Shown piece by piece: positions 8,711 to 17,083 of a stretch of 42,789 nt of DNA. The DNA lies in the NCBI GenBank assembly GCA_029260755.1, contig JAJDCQ010000165.1, positions 1-42,789 on the forward strand, given 5' to 3'. Source of the stretch: Planctomycetota bacterium. GTDB lineage: Bacteria > Planctomycetota > J058 > JAJDCQ01. How positions within the stretch are numbered: the stretch's first letter is position 1; every line of letters begins with the position of its first letter. The position numbers and the translations under genes were made by a program. The notes under the pieces were generated by a model that was not told where the DNA came from, made no database searches, and worked only from the letters and a program-made list of their open reading frames with translations.

Positions 8711-8894
8711 AGACTCGCACGACAGCTTGATCCGGGCCGCCCCGGGACGCGACTGCGTCCCTGCGTCTGCCAGTTCCGCCACCCCTGCTCGTGGACCCCG
8801 AAGGGAGTGATTGCAGGGGGCAGGATTCGAACCTGCACGGGCCGCCCATCTACCCCGTTCGGGGACGATGAAGCTCAGTCTGAGGATTGAGTCT
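8711..8894 (-). ncRNA. Permuted-tRNA-like RNA, Leu type (YrlA-like Y RNA candidate)
   Basis: Minus strand order: flank AGACTC (8894-8889), AGCTTCATC (8875-8867), GTCCC (8866-8862), a region with hairpin potential, T-arm GCAGG-TTCGAAT-CCTGC (8836-8820), acceptor strand CCCCTGC (8819-8813) and A. After a 24-base loop comes GCAGGGG (8788-8782), TG, and a tRNA-Leu-type D-arm GCG-GAACTGGCAGA-CGC (8779-8763), A, GGGAC (8761-8757), then GATCAAGCT (8732-8724) and GAGTCT (8716-8711). The acceptor strands pair 7/7. The flanks pair AGACTC/GAGTCT, AGCTT/AAGCT and ATC/GAT, and GGGAC/GTCCC takes the anticodon-stem position. A73 fits leucine. No normal anticodon loop with U33 can be drawn: 24 bases separate GGGAC from the flank helix, and the variable region would be 25 bases. 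That favours a tRNA mimic over a translating tRNA. It lies 6 bases from the Gly-type RNA. Confidence 0.7.
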
Positions 8895-8989
8895 GGGTGC
8901 TGTTTCGTGTCCCTCCGATTCCTCGCGGGATCGTGCGCGGGGTCCACCCGGCGGACGACGCCGGGCGGACCACTCGGGGCTCACGCCCC

Positions 8990-9739
8990 TCACGCATTCG
9001 GCAGCGGCTCGAACAGGTAGCCGAGGACGGCGGCGCCCGCCCGGGCGCTGGTGACCTCGGTCTTGCCGTTCGCCTCCTCGCGGGCGAACTTCACCGCCTT
9101 GAGGAGCCGGTCGCAGCGATCGACGAGCGCCTGTCGCTTCGGCAGCGGTAGCGCGCCCGACTGGCGGACGGTGCTCCACGTACCGATCGACACGTCCTCG
9201 GTGATCAGCTGCGTCTGAGCCGGGTGCTTCTCGGTGGCGTCGTAGAGGACGATCGGACGCTGGACCTTCTTGGTCCGCACCGTCTCGGTCGGCGCCGTCT
9301 TGTAGAGGCTGCTGTTCGGGTCGAGGCTCCAGTCCTCCGCCGCGTCCAGCACGGGCGCCTGGCCGAGCAGGGTGTGGATGTCGCCGATCTGCTTCTCGAG
9401 GAAGAGCAGGAACGTCGCCGGAACGTCCTCGAGGATCACCCGACCGTCGACGACGATGTCCGCGCGCGCCCGGCAGTTCGCCTCGTCGCGCTGGAAGCTC
9501 ACGTCGAAGAGGTCCTGGAGGGCCCGCTCGACGCGACCGAGCGCCTCGGTCGCGTTCACCTGGACCCGCTGGCTCTCGGGCGGGAAGGTCTCCCCATCCT
9601 CGTCCTTGGCCCGGTAGGTCTTGACGAAGCCCGCCAGCAGGCCGGCCTTCGCCAGCGACTGATGGACCGCGGTGATCTCCTTGTGGGCGTGGCCCTTGGT
9701 CCGCTTCTCGACGGACAGGATCTGGTTCAGCTTGGTCAT
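8990..9739 (-). CDS. Conserved hypothetical protein beside the permuted-tRNA-like RNAs
   Basis: Soluble protein of 249 residues, start ATG preceded by GGAGGGGG at good spacing. I recognise the pattern MTKLNQI..VEK near the start, FPPESQRVQVNA (about 53-64), a central VPATFLLFLEKQIGDIHTLL (about 104-123), ETVRTKKVQRP and ATEKHPAQTQ, and a C-terminal VKFAREEANGKTEV. It resembles a widespread hypothetical family, common in actinobacteria, that I believe is catalogued as DUF7873; no function is known to me. No membrane segment or signal peptide. The two structured RNAs start 96 bases after its stop on the same strand, so protein and RNAs may share a transcript and the protein may act with them. 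That link is inference from position only. Confidence 0.85.
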   Translation of the reverse strand: MTKLNQILSVEKRTKGHAHKEITAVHQSLAKAGLLAGFVKTYRAKDEDGETFPPESQRVQVNATEALGRVERALQDLFDVSFQRDEANCRARADIVVDGRVILEDVPATFLLFLEKQIGDIHTLLGQAPVLDAAEDWSLDPNSSLYKTAPTETVRTKKVQRPIVLYDATEKHPAQTQLITEDVSIGTWSTVRQSGALPLPKRQALVDRCDRLLKAVKFAREEANGKTEVTSARAGAAVLGYLFEPLPNA

Positions 9740-9889
9740 GGGATTCCCCCTCCGGGTCGGTCGCCCGGCGCGGTGGGTCGGCGAGTCTCGCTCGAGCCGG
9801 CCTCGTGCCGTCGTTCTCTTGCGGGTTCACCACCGAGGACGATCCCGGGGCGAGCGCGGTGTCGCGAAACAACGCTCCGCTCGAAGTCG

Positions 9890-9918
9890 TTGACGATTCG
9901 TCCGGCGGCGCGTTACAA
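9890..9918 (+). promoter_or_regulatory. Sigma-70-type promoter for the exported protein gene at 9966
   Basis: TTGACG (9890-9895), 17-base spacer, TTACAA (9913-9918). This predicts a transcript start near 9925 and a leader of about 40 bases carrying AGGAGA upstream of the ATG. Confidence 0.6.
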
Positions 9919-9965
9919 GCCTTGACTTCATCACGCCAGAAAGAAAAGCAGGAGAACCAAGACCC

Positions 9966-10880
9966 ATGAAGCTGCGCCTCGCGACGTCTCTCGTCACCGT
10001 CACCGCCTTCCTCCTCCTCGGCGCCGGCACCGCCGCCGCCCAGGACAAGCCCGAGCCCATCCTGAACGCCGAGGCGCACCTCGCCGGCGACGAGGCGTAC
10101 GGCAAGGCCGACCTCGTCGGGAAGCTCGACATCATCACCGCCCTCACCAAGGAGAAGCGCCTCGACAGCAACCAGAAGCGCTGGGCGCAGGTCCGGCTGC
10201 TGATCGCCGAGGCGAAGGCGAAGGGCGTCTGGGGCGACCTGCCGAAGCTCGCCGGCTGGCTCGGTGCGTTCAAGAAGGACTACAAGAACCCGGTCACGAA
10301 GGCGCTCGGCAGCGGCAGCGGCCTCGACGACCTGATCGAGCTCTACGGCACTCGGCGTCTCTACGCCGACGAGGCGTTCCAGAAGGGTGACATCCCCGCG
10401 AAGCTCAAGATGATCGCCGACCTCTGGAAGGCGCGCGAGCTCAACCAGTCGATCACCTACTCGCTCACGAACGAGCTCGTCTACCGGCATCTCTCGGCGG
10501 CCGGCGACGACATCGACAAGGCGCTCACCATGTTCGGCGAGCTCTACCGCGCGGACGTGATGGTCTGGGATTCGACCGGCGCGATCCACCGGGCGCTCCT
10601 CTGGCGCGGGCTCCACGAGAAGAAGGAGCTCGACACGACCGAGAAGAAGCTCGCGTGGATCGGGACCGTCACCGAGCGCAAGACCGGCGACCTGGCCTGG
10701 ATGATGGTCGGCCGTGTCCGCGCGCAGCTCGTCGTCGACATGGTGAACGACGACGAGGCGTTCACGAAGCTCGACGCGGCGGGCCGCGAGGCGAAGATCG
10801 ATGAGTGGGTGAAGGCGAAGCTGATCGGCTCGACCGACAAGACGGCGCTCATCGCCGCCTACGGCGCGAAGAAGAAGTAG
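9966..10880 (+). CDS. Exported alpha-helical protein of unknown function
   Basis: Protein of 304 residues with a Sec signal peptide (MKLRLATSL start, hydrophobic core to about residue 22, cleavage near AAA-QD). The mature part is mostly charged and predicted helical, with many Lys/Asp/Leu segments such as KADLVGKLDIITALTKEKR and no cysteines. It ends in AAYGAKKK. No family is recognised. AGGAGA sits 11 bases before the ATG and a good promoter precedes it. Composition (Lys/Asp rather than Arg/Glu) differs a little from neighbours, consistent with an abundant secreted or periplasmic protein. Confidence 0.85.
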   Translation: MKLRLATSLVTVTAFLLLGAGTAAAQDKPEPILNAEAHLAGDEAYGKADLVGKLDIITALTKEKRLDSNQKRWAQVRLLIAEAKAKGVWGDLPKLAGWLGAFKKDYKNPVTKALGSGSGLDDLIELYGTRRLYADEAFQKGDIPAKLKMIADLWKARELNQSITYSLTNELVYRHLSAAGDDIDKALTMFGELYRADVMVWDSTGAIHRALLWRGLHEKKELDTTEKKLAWIGTVTERKTGDLAWMMVGRVRAQLVVDMVNDDEAFTKLDAAGREAKIDEWVKAKLIGSTDKTALIAAYGAKKK

Positions 10881-10925
10881 CGCTCGTCGTCGCGGCCCGG
10901 GCGAGCACCGACGGGGACGACTGCC

Positions 10926-13900
10926 TCAGTCGTCCTCGTCGTCTCCCTCGACGGTCGACCGGAAGAGCTCCTCGAAGTCGACGTCGTCGTCGCTCTCGAG
11001 GGCCGCGTCGCGGATCTTGTGCTCGTCCGCCGAGAGCCTCCGGCTCGGGTTGTTCGGATCGATCCGGAGCGACTCGCTCGGCGCCGGGATCGGGATCTCG
11101 TCGCTGTCGACGGCGTCGAGGCGGTCGCTCTCGGTCGGGATCGGCAGGTCCATGTCGGTCAGTCGGCGGCTCGCGAGCCGCTTGCGCCGGGCGGCGAGCG
11201 TCTCGTTCTCCGGGATGTCCTCGGAGTCCGAGTCGAGCGGGCTGCGGATGTCGGAGTCCGGCTCGACCAGGTCGTCGCTGTCTCCCCGGCTCTCGTCGTC
11301 GCTGTCCGAGGCGATCGACAGCTCGTCGTGGCTCTTCACGAGCGGCGCGGTCTCGGCGCGACGGACCCGCCGGCTCTCCTCCTCGAAGACGACGAAGATC
11401 GCCTCCCCGGGCTCGCTGTCGTCGCCGACCTCCCCCGGCTCTGCCCGGGCGAGCTCGGCGTCGAGGTCGACCTCCTGGTCGTCGTCGCTGTCCGCGGCCG
11501 CGGCGGCGGCCCGCGCCCGCTCCTCCGCCTCCGCCGCGGCGCGACGCTCCGCCTCGGCGCGTTCGGCCTCGGCCCGCGCCCGCTCCTCCGCCTCCGCGGC
11601 CGCGCGACGCTCCGCCTCGGCCCGCTCGGCCGCGACGCGCTCGGCTTGCGCCCGGGCGACCTCGCTCGCCTCGCGCTTCGCCCGCGTGATCTCGCTCTCG
11701 ACGACCTCGGCGCCCGGCGCCTCGTCGACCGGCTCATCGGGGGCCGGCTTCTTGCGCAACGCGACCACGAGGAGGGCGAGGAGGAGGATCAGCCCGATGC
11801 CGGCGCCGATCAGGATGCGGGGGTCGAGCCCCGGCGGGGGCAGCTCGTAGCGGACCCCGACCGGGAAGGTGAACTGCCGGCTCTGGCCGTGGACCTCGGC
11901 CGTGACGACGAGCTCGAGACCGCCGGGCGCGAACGGGCCCGTGTCCGCGCGCTCGGGGACGGTGCCGACGGTCGTCTGGACCGTCGCGTTCAGGGCGCCG
12001 GTCGCGTCGTGGCGTGCGTCGAGGACGGTCCCCGAGATCGACGGGCCGCCCGCGCCGACGCCGGCGGGCCGGACCTCGGCGCCGATGCAGCGCGCGCCGA
12101 TGGCGCCCCCCGCGATGGCCTGGAAGCGCGCCCGCGCCTTCTCCCCGGGCGCCGCGAGGACCGTGACGGCCAGCGCGTCGACGTCGCGCGTCGCGCCGGC
12201 GTCGTCGAGGATGGCGACGAGCTGCACGAAGACGTCGCCGATCGGGTGAACGACCTCGACGCTCGCCCGCGTGCCCGCCTCGATCCGGAGCGGCGGCTCG
12301 GGCAGCTCCTGCGCGCCGAGCGTCCACGCGCCAGGCGCGTCCGGCGTGAACGTCCCCCGGTAGGCGCCGTCGCCGGCGCGCGCGAGCGTCACGGCGACCG
12401 ACTCGCCGCCCGGTCCGCTCGCGGCGATCGAGATCGACGGCGCCTCGAGTCGGCCGGCCGTCACCGAGACGGCGAGCGCGAGGGGATCGCCGACTCCGCC
12501 GGCCGCGGCGTCGGTGAAGCTGGCCTCGCCGACCGCCCGGATCGAGACGGAGCCGGTCGCCCCGCCGCCGGCGATCGGCACCGGCGCGACGCCGTCGCGG
12601 ACGTAGGCGACGGTCCACGCGGCCCGCACCTCGTGCGTGCCGACCGCGAGGTCGCCCGGCGGGAGATCGCCCGTCCCCACGGCGCGGTCGGCCGCGAACG
12701 CCATCGGCCCCGCGCCGTCGGTGACCGGACCGGGCGCGCTGCCGGCCGCGAGGACGGCGGCCCGACCGGCGACGGCGAGGCGCGGGTCACGGAGCGGCTC
12801 GGCGCCGCCGGCGGCGCGCACCGTCAGCTCGGCGCCAACGGGGCGGCCGGCATCGACGCCCGGCGCGCTCGCGGCGACCGACGCGGCGAACCGGAGCTCG
12901 CCGCTCACCAGGCGCTCGAGGGCGAGCGCGCGTCGGGCCGTCACGCGGATCGGGAGCTCCGGGGTCGCGCCCGCGTCGGCGGCCGACCGTCCGGCCGCGA
13001 CGGCGGCCGCATCGAGCTCGACGATCCGGTAGCGCTCGCCCTCGCCGAAGATCCGCGCGCCCTCGGCGGCGGGGCCGGAGAGCGCGACGTCGAAGTCGGG
13101 GTGGTCGGCGATCAGGAGCGCGCGCGCGCCGCGCATCCCCTCGAGGAGGGGGACGGCGATCACCGCCTCGGCGCCTTCGTCGACCGAGCCGACGCCCGCG
13201 TCGAGGAACACCCGGCGCGCGCCGCGCTGCCAGCCGCCGCGCGCGAGGAGGCGCCGGATGATGTCGGAGAGGCTCTCCTCGCCGAGCCGGATCACCTCGT
13301 CGCTGCCGCGGCCGGCGGCCGAGATCGACTGGAGCACCGGCGTCGACTCGTCGGCGCCGGCCGTCCCGGGCCAGAGGACCGAGATCCGGAGCTGCTCGGG
13401 GAGGCCCGGCAGCACCTGTCCGGTGAACCGGGCGAGGGCGGCGGCGGTGAGGGCGTCGCGGTCGGGCACGTCGTCGCCGGTCGAGGTCCGGGCGTCGTCG
13501 AGGTAGGCCTCGCGGACGCGCGCGCCCTCGACGACCTCCATCACCCCGTCCGAGAGGACGAGCGCGAGGATCTCGCGGTCGTCCTCGGGCGGGGCGGCGT
13601 CGAGCGCCTTCTTCACCGCGAGCTCGAACGCGGCGTTCCAGTCGCTCGCCCGGGCGCCGACCTCGAGGGCGGCGCCGACGGCCGTGACGGCCTTGCCGAG
13701 CACCTCGCGCCGCGCGGCCGGGTCGTCGGGCACCGTCGTCGGCGTGAGGAGGAGCGGGTCGTTCTCGCCGGTGTCGAACCATCCGCCGAAGCGGACGACG
13801 CTCACCCGTCCCCCGCCGCCGGTGGCGAAGTCGAGGAGCGCCTTCAGGACGGCGGCGCCGGTCCCGCGCGGGTCGTTTCGGGCCATCGATCCCGACGCGT

Positions 13901-14072
13901 CCACGACGACGATCACATCCGTCGTGCTGCCCTCGTCCGGCGGCGGCGGAGCGGCTCGCGCGGCGATGCCCGTCGTTCCGAGGAGGGAGAGGGCGAGGAG
14001 CGGCGCCGCCGCCGCGAGGGCGACCGCCGGTCGACCCGCGCGGGCGCGGGGAGCCGCTCGGGCGCCGGTCAC
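10926..14072 (-). CDS. Membrane-anchored von Willebrand A protein with charged cytoplasmic tail
   Basis: Protein of 1048 residues. Signal peptide or N-terminal anchor (about 14-40) is followed by a VWA domain at about 52-270 with the metal-binding DASGSMARND motif (DxSxS at 58-62), so it can bind a divalent metal ion and a ligand. A long region of beta-sandwich-like repeats follows (about 270-740). One transmembrane helix lies near 748-770, then an Ala/Arg/Glu coiled-coil stretch (about 800-860) and an Asp/Ser-rich acidic tail ending in GDDEDD. Topology is therefore extracytoplasmic VWA with a cytoplasmic tail of about 280 residues. GTG start overlaps the stop of the upstream VWA gene as GTGA, implying translational coupling. 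Together they look like a two-subunit envelope complex; the ligand is unknown. Confidence 0.9.
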   Translation of the reverse strand: MTGARAAPRARAGRPAVALAAAAPLLALSLLGTTGIAARAAPPPPDEGSTTDVIVVVDASGSMARNDPRGTGAAVLKALLDFATGGGGRVSVVRFGGWFDTGENDPLLLTPTTVPDDPAARREVLGKAVTAVGAALEVGARASDWNAAFELAVKKALDAAPPEDDREILALVLSDGVMEVVEGARVREAYLDDARTSTGDDVPDRDALTAAALARFTGQVLPGLPEQLRISVLWPGTAGADESTPVLQSISAAGRGSDEVIRLGEESLSDIIRRLLARGGWQRGARRVFLDAGVGSVDEGAEAVIAVPLLEGMRGARALLIADHPDFDVALSGPAAEGARIFGEGERYRIVELDAAAVAAGRSAADAGATPELPIRVTARRALALERLVSGELRFAASVAASAPGVDAGRPVGAELTVRAAGGAEPLRDPRLAVAGRAAVLAAGSAPGPVTDGAGPMAFAADRAVGTGDLPPGDLAVGTHEVRAAWTVAYVRDGVAPVPIAGGGATGSVSIRAVGEASFTDAAAGGVGDPLALAVSVTAGRLEAPSISIAASGPGGESVAVTLARAGDGAYRGTFTPDAPGAWTLGAQELPEPPLRIEAGTRASVEVVHPIGDVFVQLVAILDDAGATRDVDALAVTVLAAPGEKARARFQAIAGGAIGARCIGAEVRPAGVGAGGPSISGTVLDARHDATGALNATVQTTVGTVPERADTGPFAPGGLELVVTAEVHGQSRQFTFPVGVRYELPPPGLDPRILIGAGIGLILLLALLVVALRKKPAPDEPVDEAPGAEVVESEITRAKREASEVARAQAERVAAERAEAERRAAAEAEERARAEAERAEAERRAAAEAEERARAAAAAADSDDDQEVDLDAELARAEPGEVGDDSEPGEAIFVVFEEESRRVRRAETAPLVKSHDELSIASDSDDESRGDSDDLVEPDSDIRSPLDSDSEDIPENETLAARRKRLASRRLTDMDLPIPTESDRLDAVDSDEIPIPAPSESLRIDPNNPSRRLSADEHKIRDAALESDDDVDFEELFRSTVEGDDEDD

Positions 14073-16552
14073 CGCTTCACCTCGACGCGCACGGGCAGGC
14101 GTTGCTCGCTCCGACGCCCTCCGTCGGTCGCGACGACGAGGAGGCTCCCCTCGTAGACGCCCGAGGGGAGGTCGCTCGAGACGTAGACCGAGAGCTCGAG
14201 GCGTCCGGCCGCGCCGGGCGCGAGCGCGCCCTCGCCGTCGAAGCCCTGGAGTCGCTTCACCCGGACGTCGTAGGGCGGGGCGATCGCGTCGCGGTCGCGG
14301 CCGCCCTTGCGCGTCAGCGCGCTCGGGCGGAGCTCGATCTGCGCGTCGCCCTTGCTCTGAACGGTGACCGCGAGCGGCAGGCGCAGCCAGCCCCCCGCGC
14401 CGCCGGCGACGCTCAGGGTCGCGGGCGCGCAGGCGAGGTCGAGCGGTCGCGGCTCGACCTTCAGCGCGATCTCGACCGACCGCTCCGGAAGGTCGCCGAG
14501 GGTCAGGGCGAGCGAGCCCCGGTAGGAGCCCGAGGCGGCGTCGGCGGAGACCGCCCCCACGTACGCGCGCGTGTCCTCGATCGCCGCCTCGCCCTCGCCC
14601 GGCGCGTCGCCCTCAAGGGCGAGCCTCACCTCGCTCCCGTCGCCCGAGGTGAGGACGATCTCGGCGGGCGGCCCGTCACGCCACGGCTGCGGCGGCGTGG
14701 TCACGACCCGCGCGAGCGGCCATGTGACCGTCTGCCCCGGCTTCGCCGAGAGGGCCTCGTTCGCGATCTGAACGCCGACGATCGTCACCGAGATCGGCAC
14801 GACCGTCTCGATCGGCTCGTCGACGTCGGGAGCGCGCCAGGTGAGGACGACCCGATCGGCGTGATCGCCCGTCGCGCTCGCGCGGGCCGGGGCCGCCGCG
14901 ACCGTGACCTCGACCGTTCCGCCGGAGCTGATCTCGACGCCGCCGTTCTCGACCGCGAGCGGCGAGAGCTCGCCCGTCGGCCCGCTCACGTCGACGACCA
15001 GACCCTCCTCGGCGCGCGTGCCGAGCGTGATCGTCTGGCGGACCTCGGCGCCGTCGCCCCAGAGGGGGCCGAGGTCGAGGCGCTCGGGGTCGACGGTGAG
15101 GGTGTGGGGGCGCTCGCCCTCGAGGAGGCGGAGCGAGAGGCTCCGCGACAGCGTCCAGGCCTCGCCGCCGTCGGGACCGGCGATTCGCAGACGGGCGGTC
15201 GCGGTGAGCGTATCGGGCGCCGAGGCTCCCTGGAGCGGCACGGAGCCCGAGAGGACGACGCGCGTCCCGCCGTCCGCGCCCGGACGCACCGTCAGCGCGC
15301 CGGTCGCGAAGACGGCGTCGGACTCGGCGCTCGCGAGCTCGGCCTCGCCCCGGGCGCGCGCGCCGAGCGGCGCGATCGCCGCCGGGTCGTCGGCCTCGAT
15401 GATGAGGGTGAGCGGCACCTCGGTGTCGTTCTCGTAGAGGTCGCCCGACGGCCCCTCGAGGCGCACCCGGAAGCCGGGCTCCTGGAGGACGACGGACTTC
15501 GCGACGGTGCCGCGCGTCTCGACCGTCCACCGGCCGGCCGCCGGTCCGTCGAGGTTGGCGACCTCGATCACGCTCGCGTCGTCGAGCGCGGGCTGTCCCT
15601 CGACGGGCGCCTCGGGGTAGCGATAGAAGCCGGCGACGCTCGGCTCGTCGCCTCCGGCGTCGAGGGCGCGGCCGTCGTGGACGATCCGTTCGATGCCGCT
15701 CGCGCCGTCTTCACGGGTGAGGGCGAAGGCGAGCCGCCGCGTCCCGGCGAACAGCTCGACGGGGACGAGCGGGCCGCGCCGGACGAGCAGGCCTCGCACC
15801 TCGGCGATCAGCTCGATGAACGTGTCGAGGAGCTGATCGGCCGTCTCGACGTAGCGGAAGCTGCCGCCGGTCGCCGTCGCCATCCGCTGGAGGAGCTCGC
15901 TCCGGCCGCCTTCGGACAGGGCGACCGCGTGAATCCGCGCGCCCTGGTCGCGGATCTGGCGAAGCTCGGCGAGGACCGGGTCCTCGGGTTGGCCCCGCTT
16001 GAGGCGGCCATCGGTCAGGAAGATCACGTCGGTGCCCGGCGGCGCCTCCGCCTCCTCGAGCATCGCGTTGGCCCGCCGGAGCGCGCCGGCGAAGTTGGTC
16101 TTCCCCCAGTTCCAGAGATTGGCGATCGCGACGCTCGCCTCACGACGCCTGGCCGCGGTCGAGAGCGAGTTGCACGAGGCGATCACGCGCGCCTGACTGT
16201 CGAACGAGACGACGCCGACGTTGTCCCCGTCGGCGGCGAGGGCGACCGCGAGCTGGGCGCCCTGCACGGCGAACCGGTTCGAGTCGGTGATGTCCATGCT
16301 GGAGGACGTGTCGAGGACGAGGATCAGGAAGGGGCGCTCGCGCTCGACCGAGCCGACCGCGGCGAGGTTCTGATCGGGGCGGCTCGGTCCGCGGAGGCCG
16401 AGCGCCTGACAACCCGAGACGGTGGCGAGGATGACCGCGCCCAGAGATGTGCCGATGATGATGGCGCCGCGCGACCGGCGCCGGGTCAGGGCGCGGCCCG
16501 AGCGTCCGGGCGCGGCGGCGACGGGCGTGGCGACGGGCGTGATGGGGTCCAT
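14069..16552 (-). CDS. Von Willebrand A domain lipoprotein
   Basis: Protein of 827 residues. An unusually long N-region (MDPITPVATP..RRRSRG) leads to a hydrophobic stretch ending in the lipobox VSGC (Cys48), so it is probably a lipoprotein. The VWA domain spans about 75-265 with an intact DTSSSMD metal-site motif (81-87), GKTNFAGAL and FLTDGRL. The remaining 560 residues are beta-rich, resembling Ig-like or CARDB-type modules, with no catalytic motif. It is the first gene after the promoter at 16652-16680 and overlaps the second VWA gene by four bases. A start further downstream, nearer the RRR, is possible. The pair suggests a surface-exposed binding or assembly system rather than an enzyme. 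Confidence 0.9.
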   Translation of the reverse strand: MDPITPVATPVAAAPGRSGRALTRRRSRGAIIIGTSLGAVILATVSGCQALGLRGPSRPDQNLAAVGSVERERPFLILVLDTSSSMDITDSNRFAVQGAQLAVALAADGDNVGVVSFDSQARVIASCNSLSTAARRREASVAIANLWNWGKTNFAGALRRANAMLEEAEAPPGTDVIFLTDGRLKRGQPEDPVLAELRQIRDQGARIHAVALSEGGRSELLQRMATATGGSFRYVETADQLLDTFIELIAEVRGLLVRRGPLVPVELFAGTRRLAFALTREDGASGIERIVHDGRALDAGGDEPSVAGFYRYPEAPVEGQPALDDASVIEVANLDGPAAGRWTVETRGTVAKSVVLQEPGFRVRLEGPSGDLYENDTEVPLTLIIEADDPAAIAPLGARARGEAELASAESDAVFATGALTVRPGADGGTRVVLSGSVPLQGASAPDTLTATARLRIAGPDGGEAWTLSRSLSLRLLEGERPHTLTVDPERLDLGPLWGDGAEVRQTITLGTRAEEGLVVDVSGPTGELSPLAVENGGVEISSGGTVEVTVAAAPARASATGDHADRVVLTWRAPDVDEPIETVVPISVTIVGVQIANEALSAKPGQTVTWPLARVVTTPPQPWRDGPPAEIVLTSGDGSEVRLALEGDAPGEGEAAIEDTRAYVGAVSADAASGSYRGSLALTLGDLPERSVEIALKVEPRPLDLACAPATLSVAGGAGGWLRLPLAVTVQSKGDAQIELRPSALTRKGGRDRDAIAPPYDVRVKRLQGFDGEGALAPGAAGRLELSVYVSSDLPSGVYEGSLLVVATDGGRRSEQRLPVRVEVKR

Positions 16553-16651
16553 GCGTGCTCGCTCCCCGCGCGCCGGACGGGCGCGTTCGGGGGGATGGGG
16601 CGCGCGTCGCGAGGGCGCGCGCCGTGGAGAGGGAGGCTCAACCCGCTAACA

Positions 16652-16680
16652 GGTATAGCTTTGCCCAAACCCCCGGTCAA
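16652..16680 (-). promoter_or_regulatory. Sigma-70-type promoter of the VWA gene pair
   Basis: On the minus strand TTGACC (16680-16675), a 17-base spacer, then TATACC (16657-16652). Predicted transcript start is near 16645, giving a leader of about 90 bases before the ATG at 16552. Confidence 0.65.
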
Positions 16681-16731
16681 CGGTGACGGAGGGCGCAACC
16701 CTGGACGAGCTGGACGAGGAGAGGGTGAGGC

Positions 16732-16977
16732 TCAGTCGGCGGTGAACTGCCGCGCGAGCGCGCCGGCCTCGAGCGCCCGCAGCGCCCGGACGGCCCCGTC
16801 GATCGAGCCGGTGAGATGCTGGCGACGGTCCTTCGCGTCGGCGTGGTCGACCAGCCAGTGACGGAAGTAATCGGTGGGGTCGCCGATGACGTCGACGAGG
16901 TCCGAGACTCGGTCGAGGATGCTCTTGACCTCGGCGGTCCAGCCGTGAGTCCGGCAGTGAATGATGTCGTCGCTCAT
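16732..16977 (-). CDS. Small protein of unknown function
   Basis: Protein of 81 residues beginning MSDDIIHCRTHGW and ending ALARQFTAD, acidic and helical, with no recognised domain. The first residues (C and two H in HCRTHGW) could bind metal but no full site is visible. The ATG at 16977 is preferred over an in-frame ATG about 30 bases upstream and one at 17061 because the upstream extension is Arg-rich and runs into the probable Rrf2 promoter. It diverges from the Rrf2 regulator gene across 191 bases, so the two may share a control region. Confidence 0.6.
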   Translation of the reverse strand: MSDDIIHCRTHGWTAEVKSILDRVSDLVDVIGDPTDYFRHWLVDHADAKDRRQHLTGSIDGAVRALRALEAGALARQFTAD

Positions 16978-17054
16978 GGTCCGTGGCCGCCTCGATCGGC
17001 GCCTCATGAGGAGGTTATCACGCGTCGCGCGAGCGTCGCAAGTCATGGATTTCC

Positions 17055-17083
17055 TTTGCAATGGCCTCGCTTTGGTGTACTAT
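17055..17083 (+). promoter_or_regulatory. Sigma-70-type promoter of the Rrf2 regulator gene
   Basis: TTTGCA (17055-17060), 17-base spacer, TACTAT (17078-17083), in an unusually AT-rich patch. Predicted start near 17090 gives a leader of about 80 bases. The divergent small-protein gene begins 78 bases upstream. Confidence 0.6.

Noticed and set aside
8635..8788. A single normal-order tRNA-Leu running from GCAGGGG to CGCCCGC
   Set aside because: The acceptor strands mismatch at two of seven positions and more than 100 bases lie between D-arm and T-arm, whereas each strand pairs perfectly with the neighbouring half in permuted order.
8547..8894. A two-piece (permuted) tmRNA
   Set aside because: Permuted tmRNA also puts the T-arm before the 5' acceptor strand, but there are two such units, both with tRNA-type D-arms, and no tag-peptide reading frame or room for tmRNA pseudoknots.
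8547..8894. Permuted group I intron generating a circular tRNA
   Set aside because: Only about 75 bases lie between the 5' half of one unit and the 3' half of the next, far too few for group I core helices.
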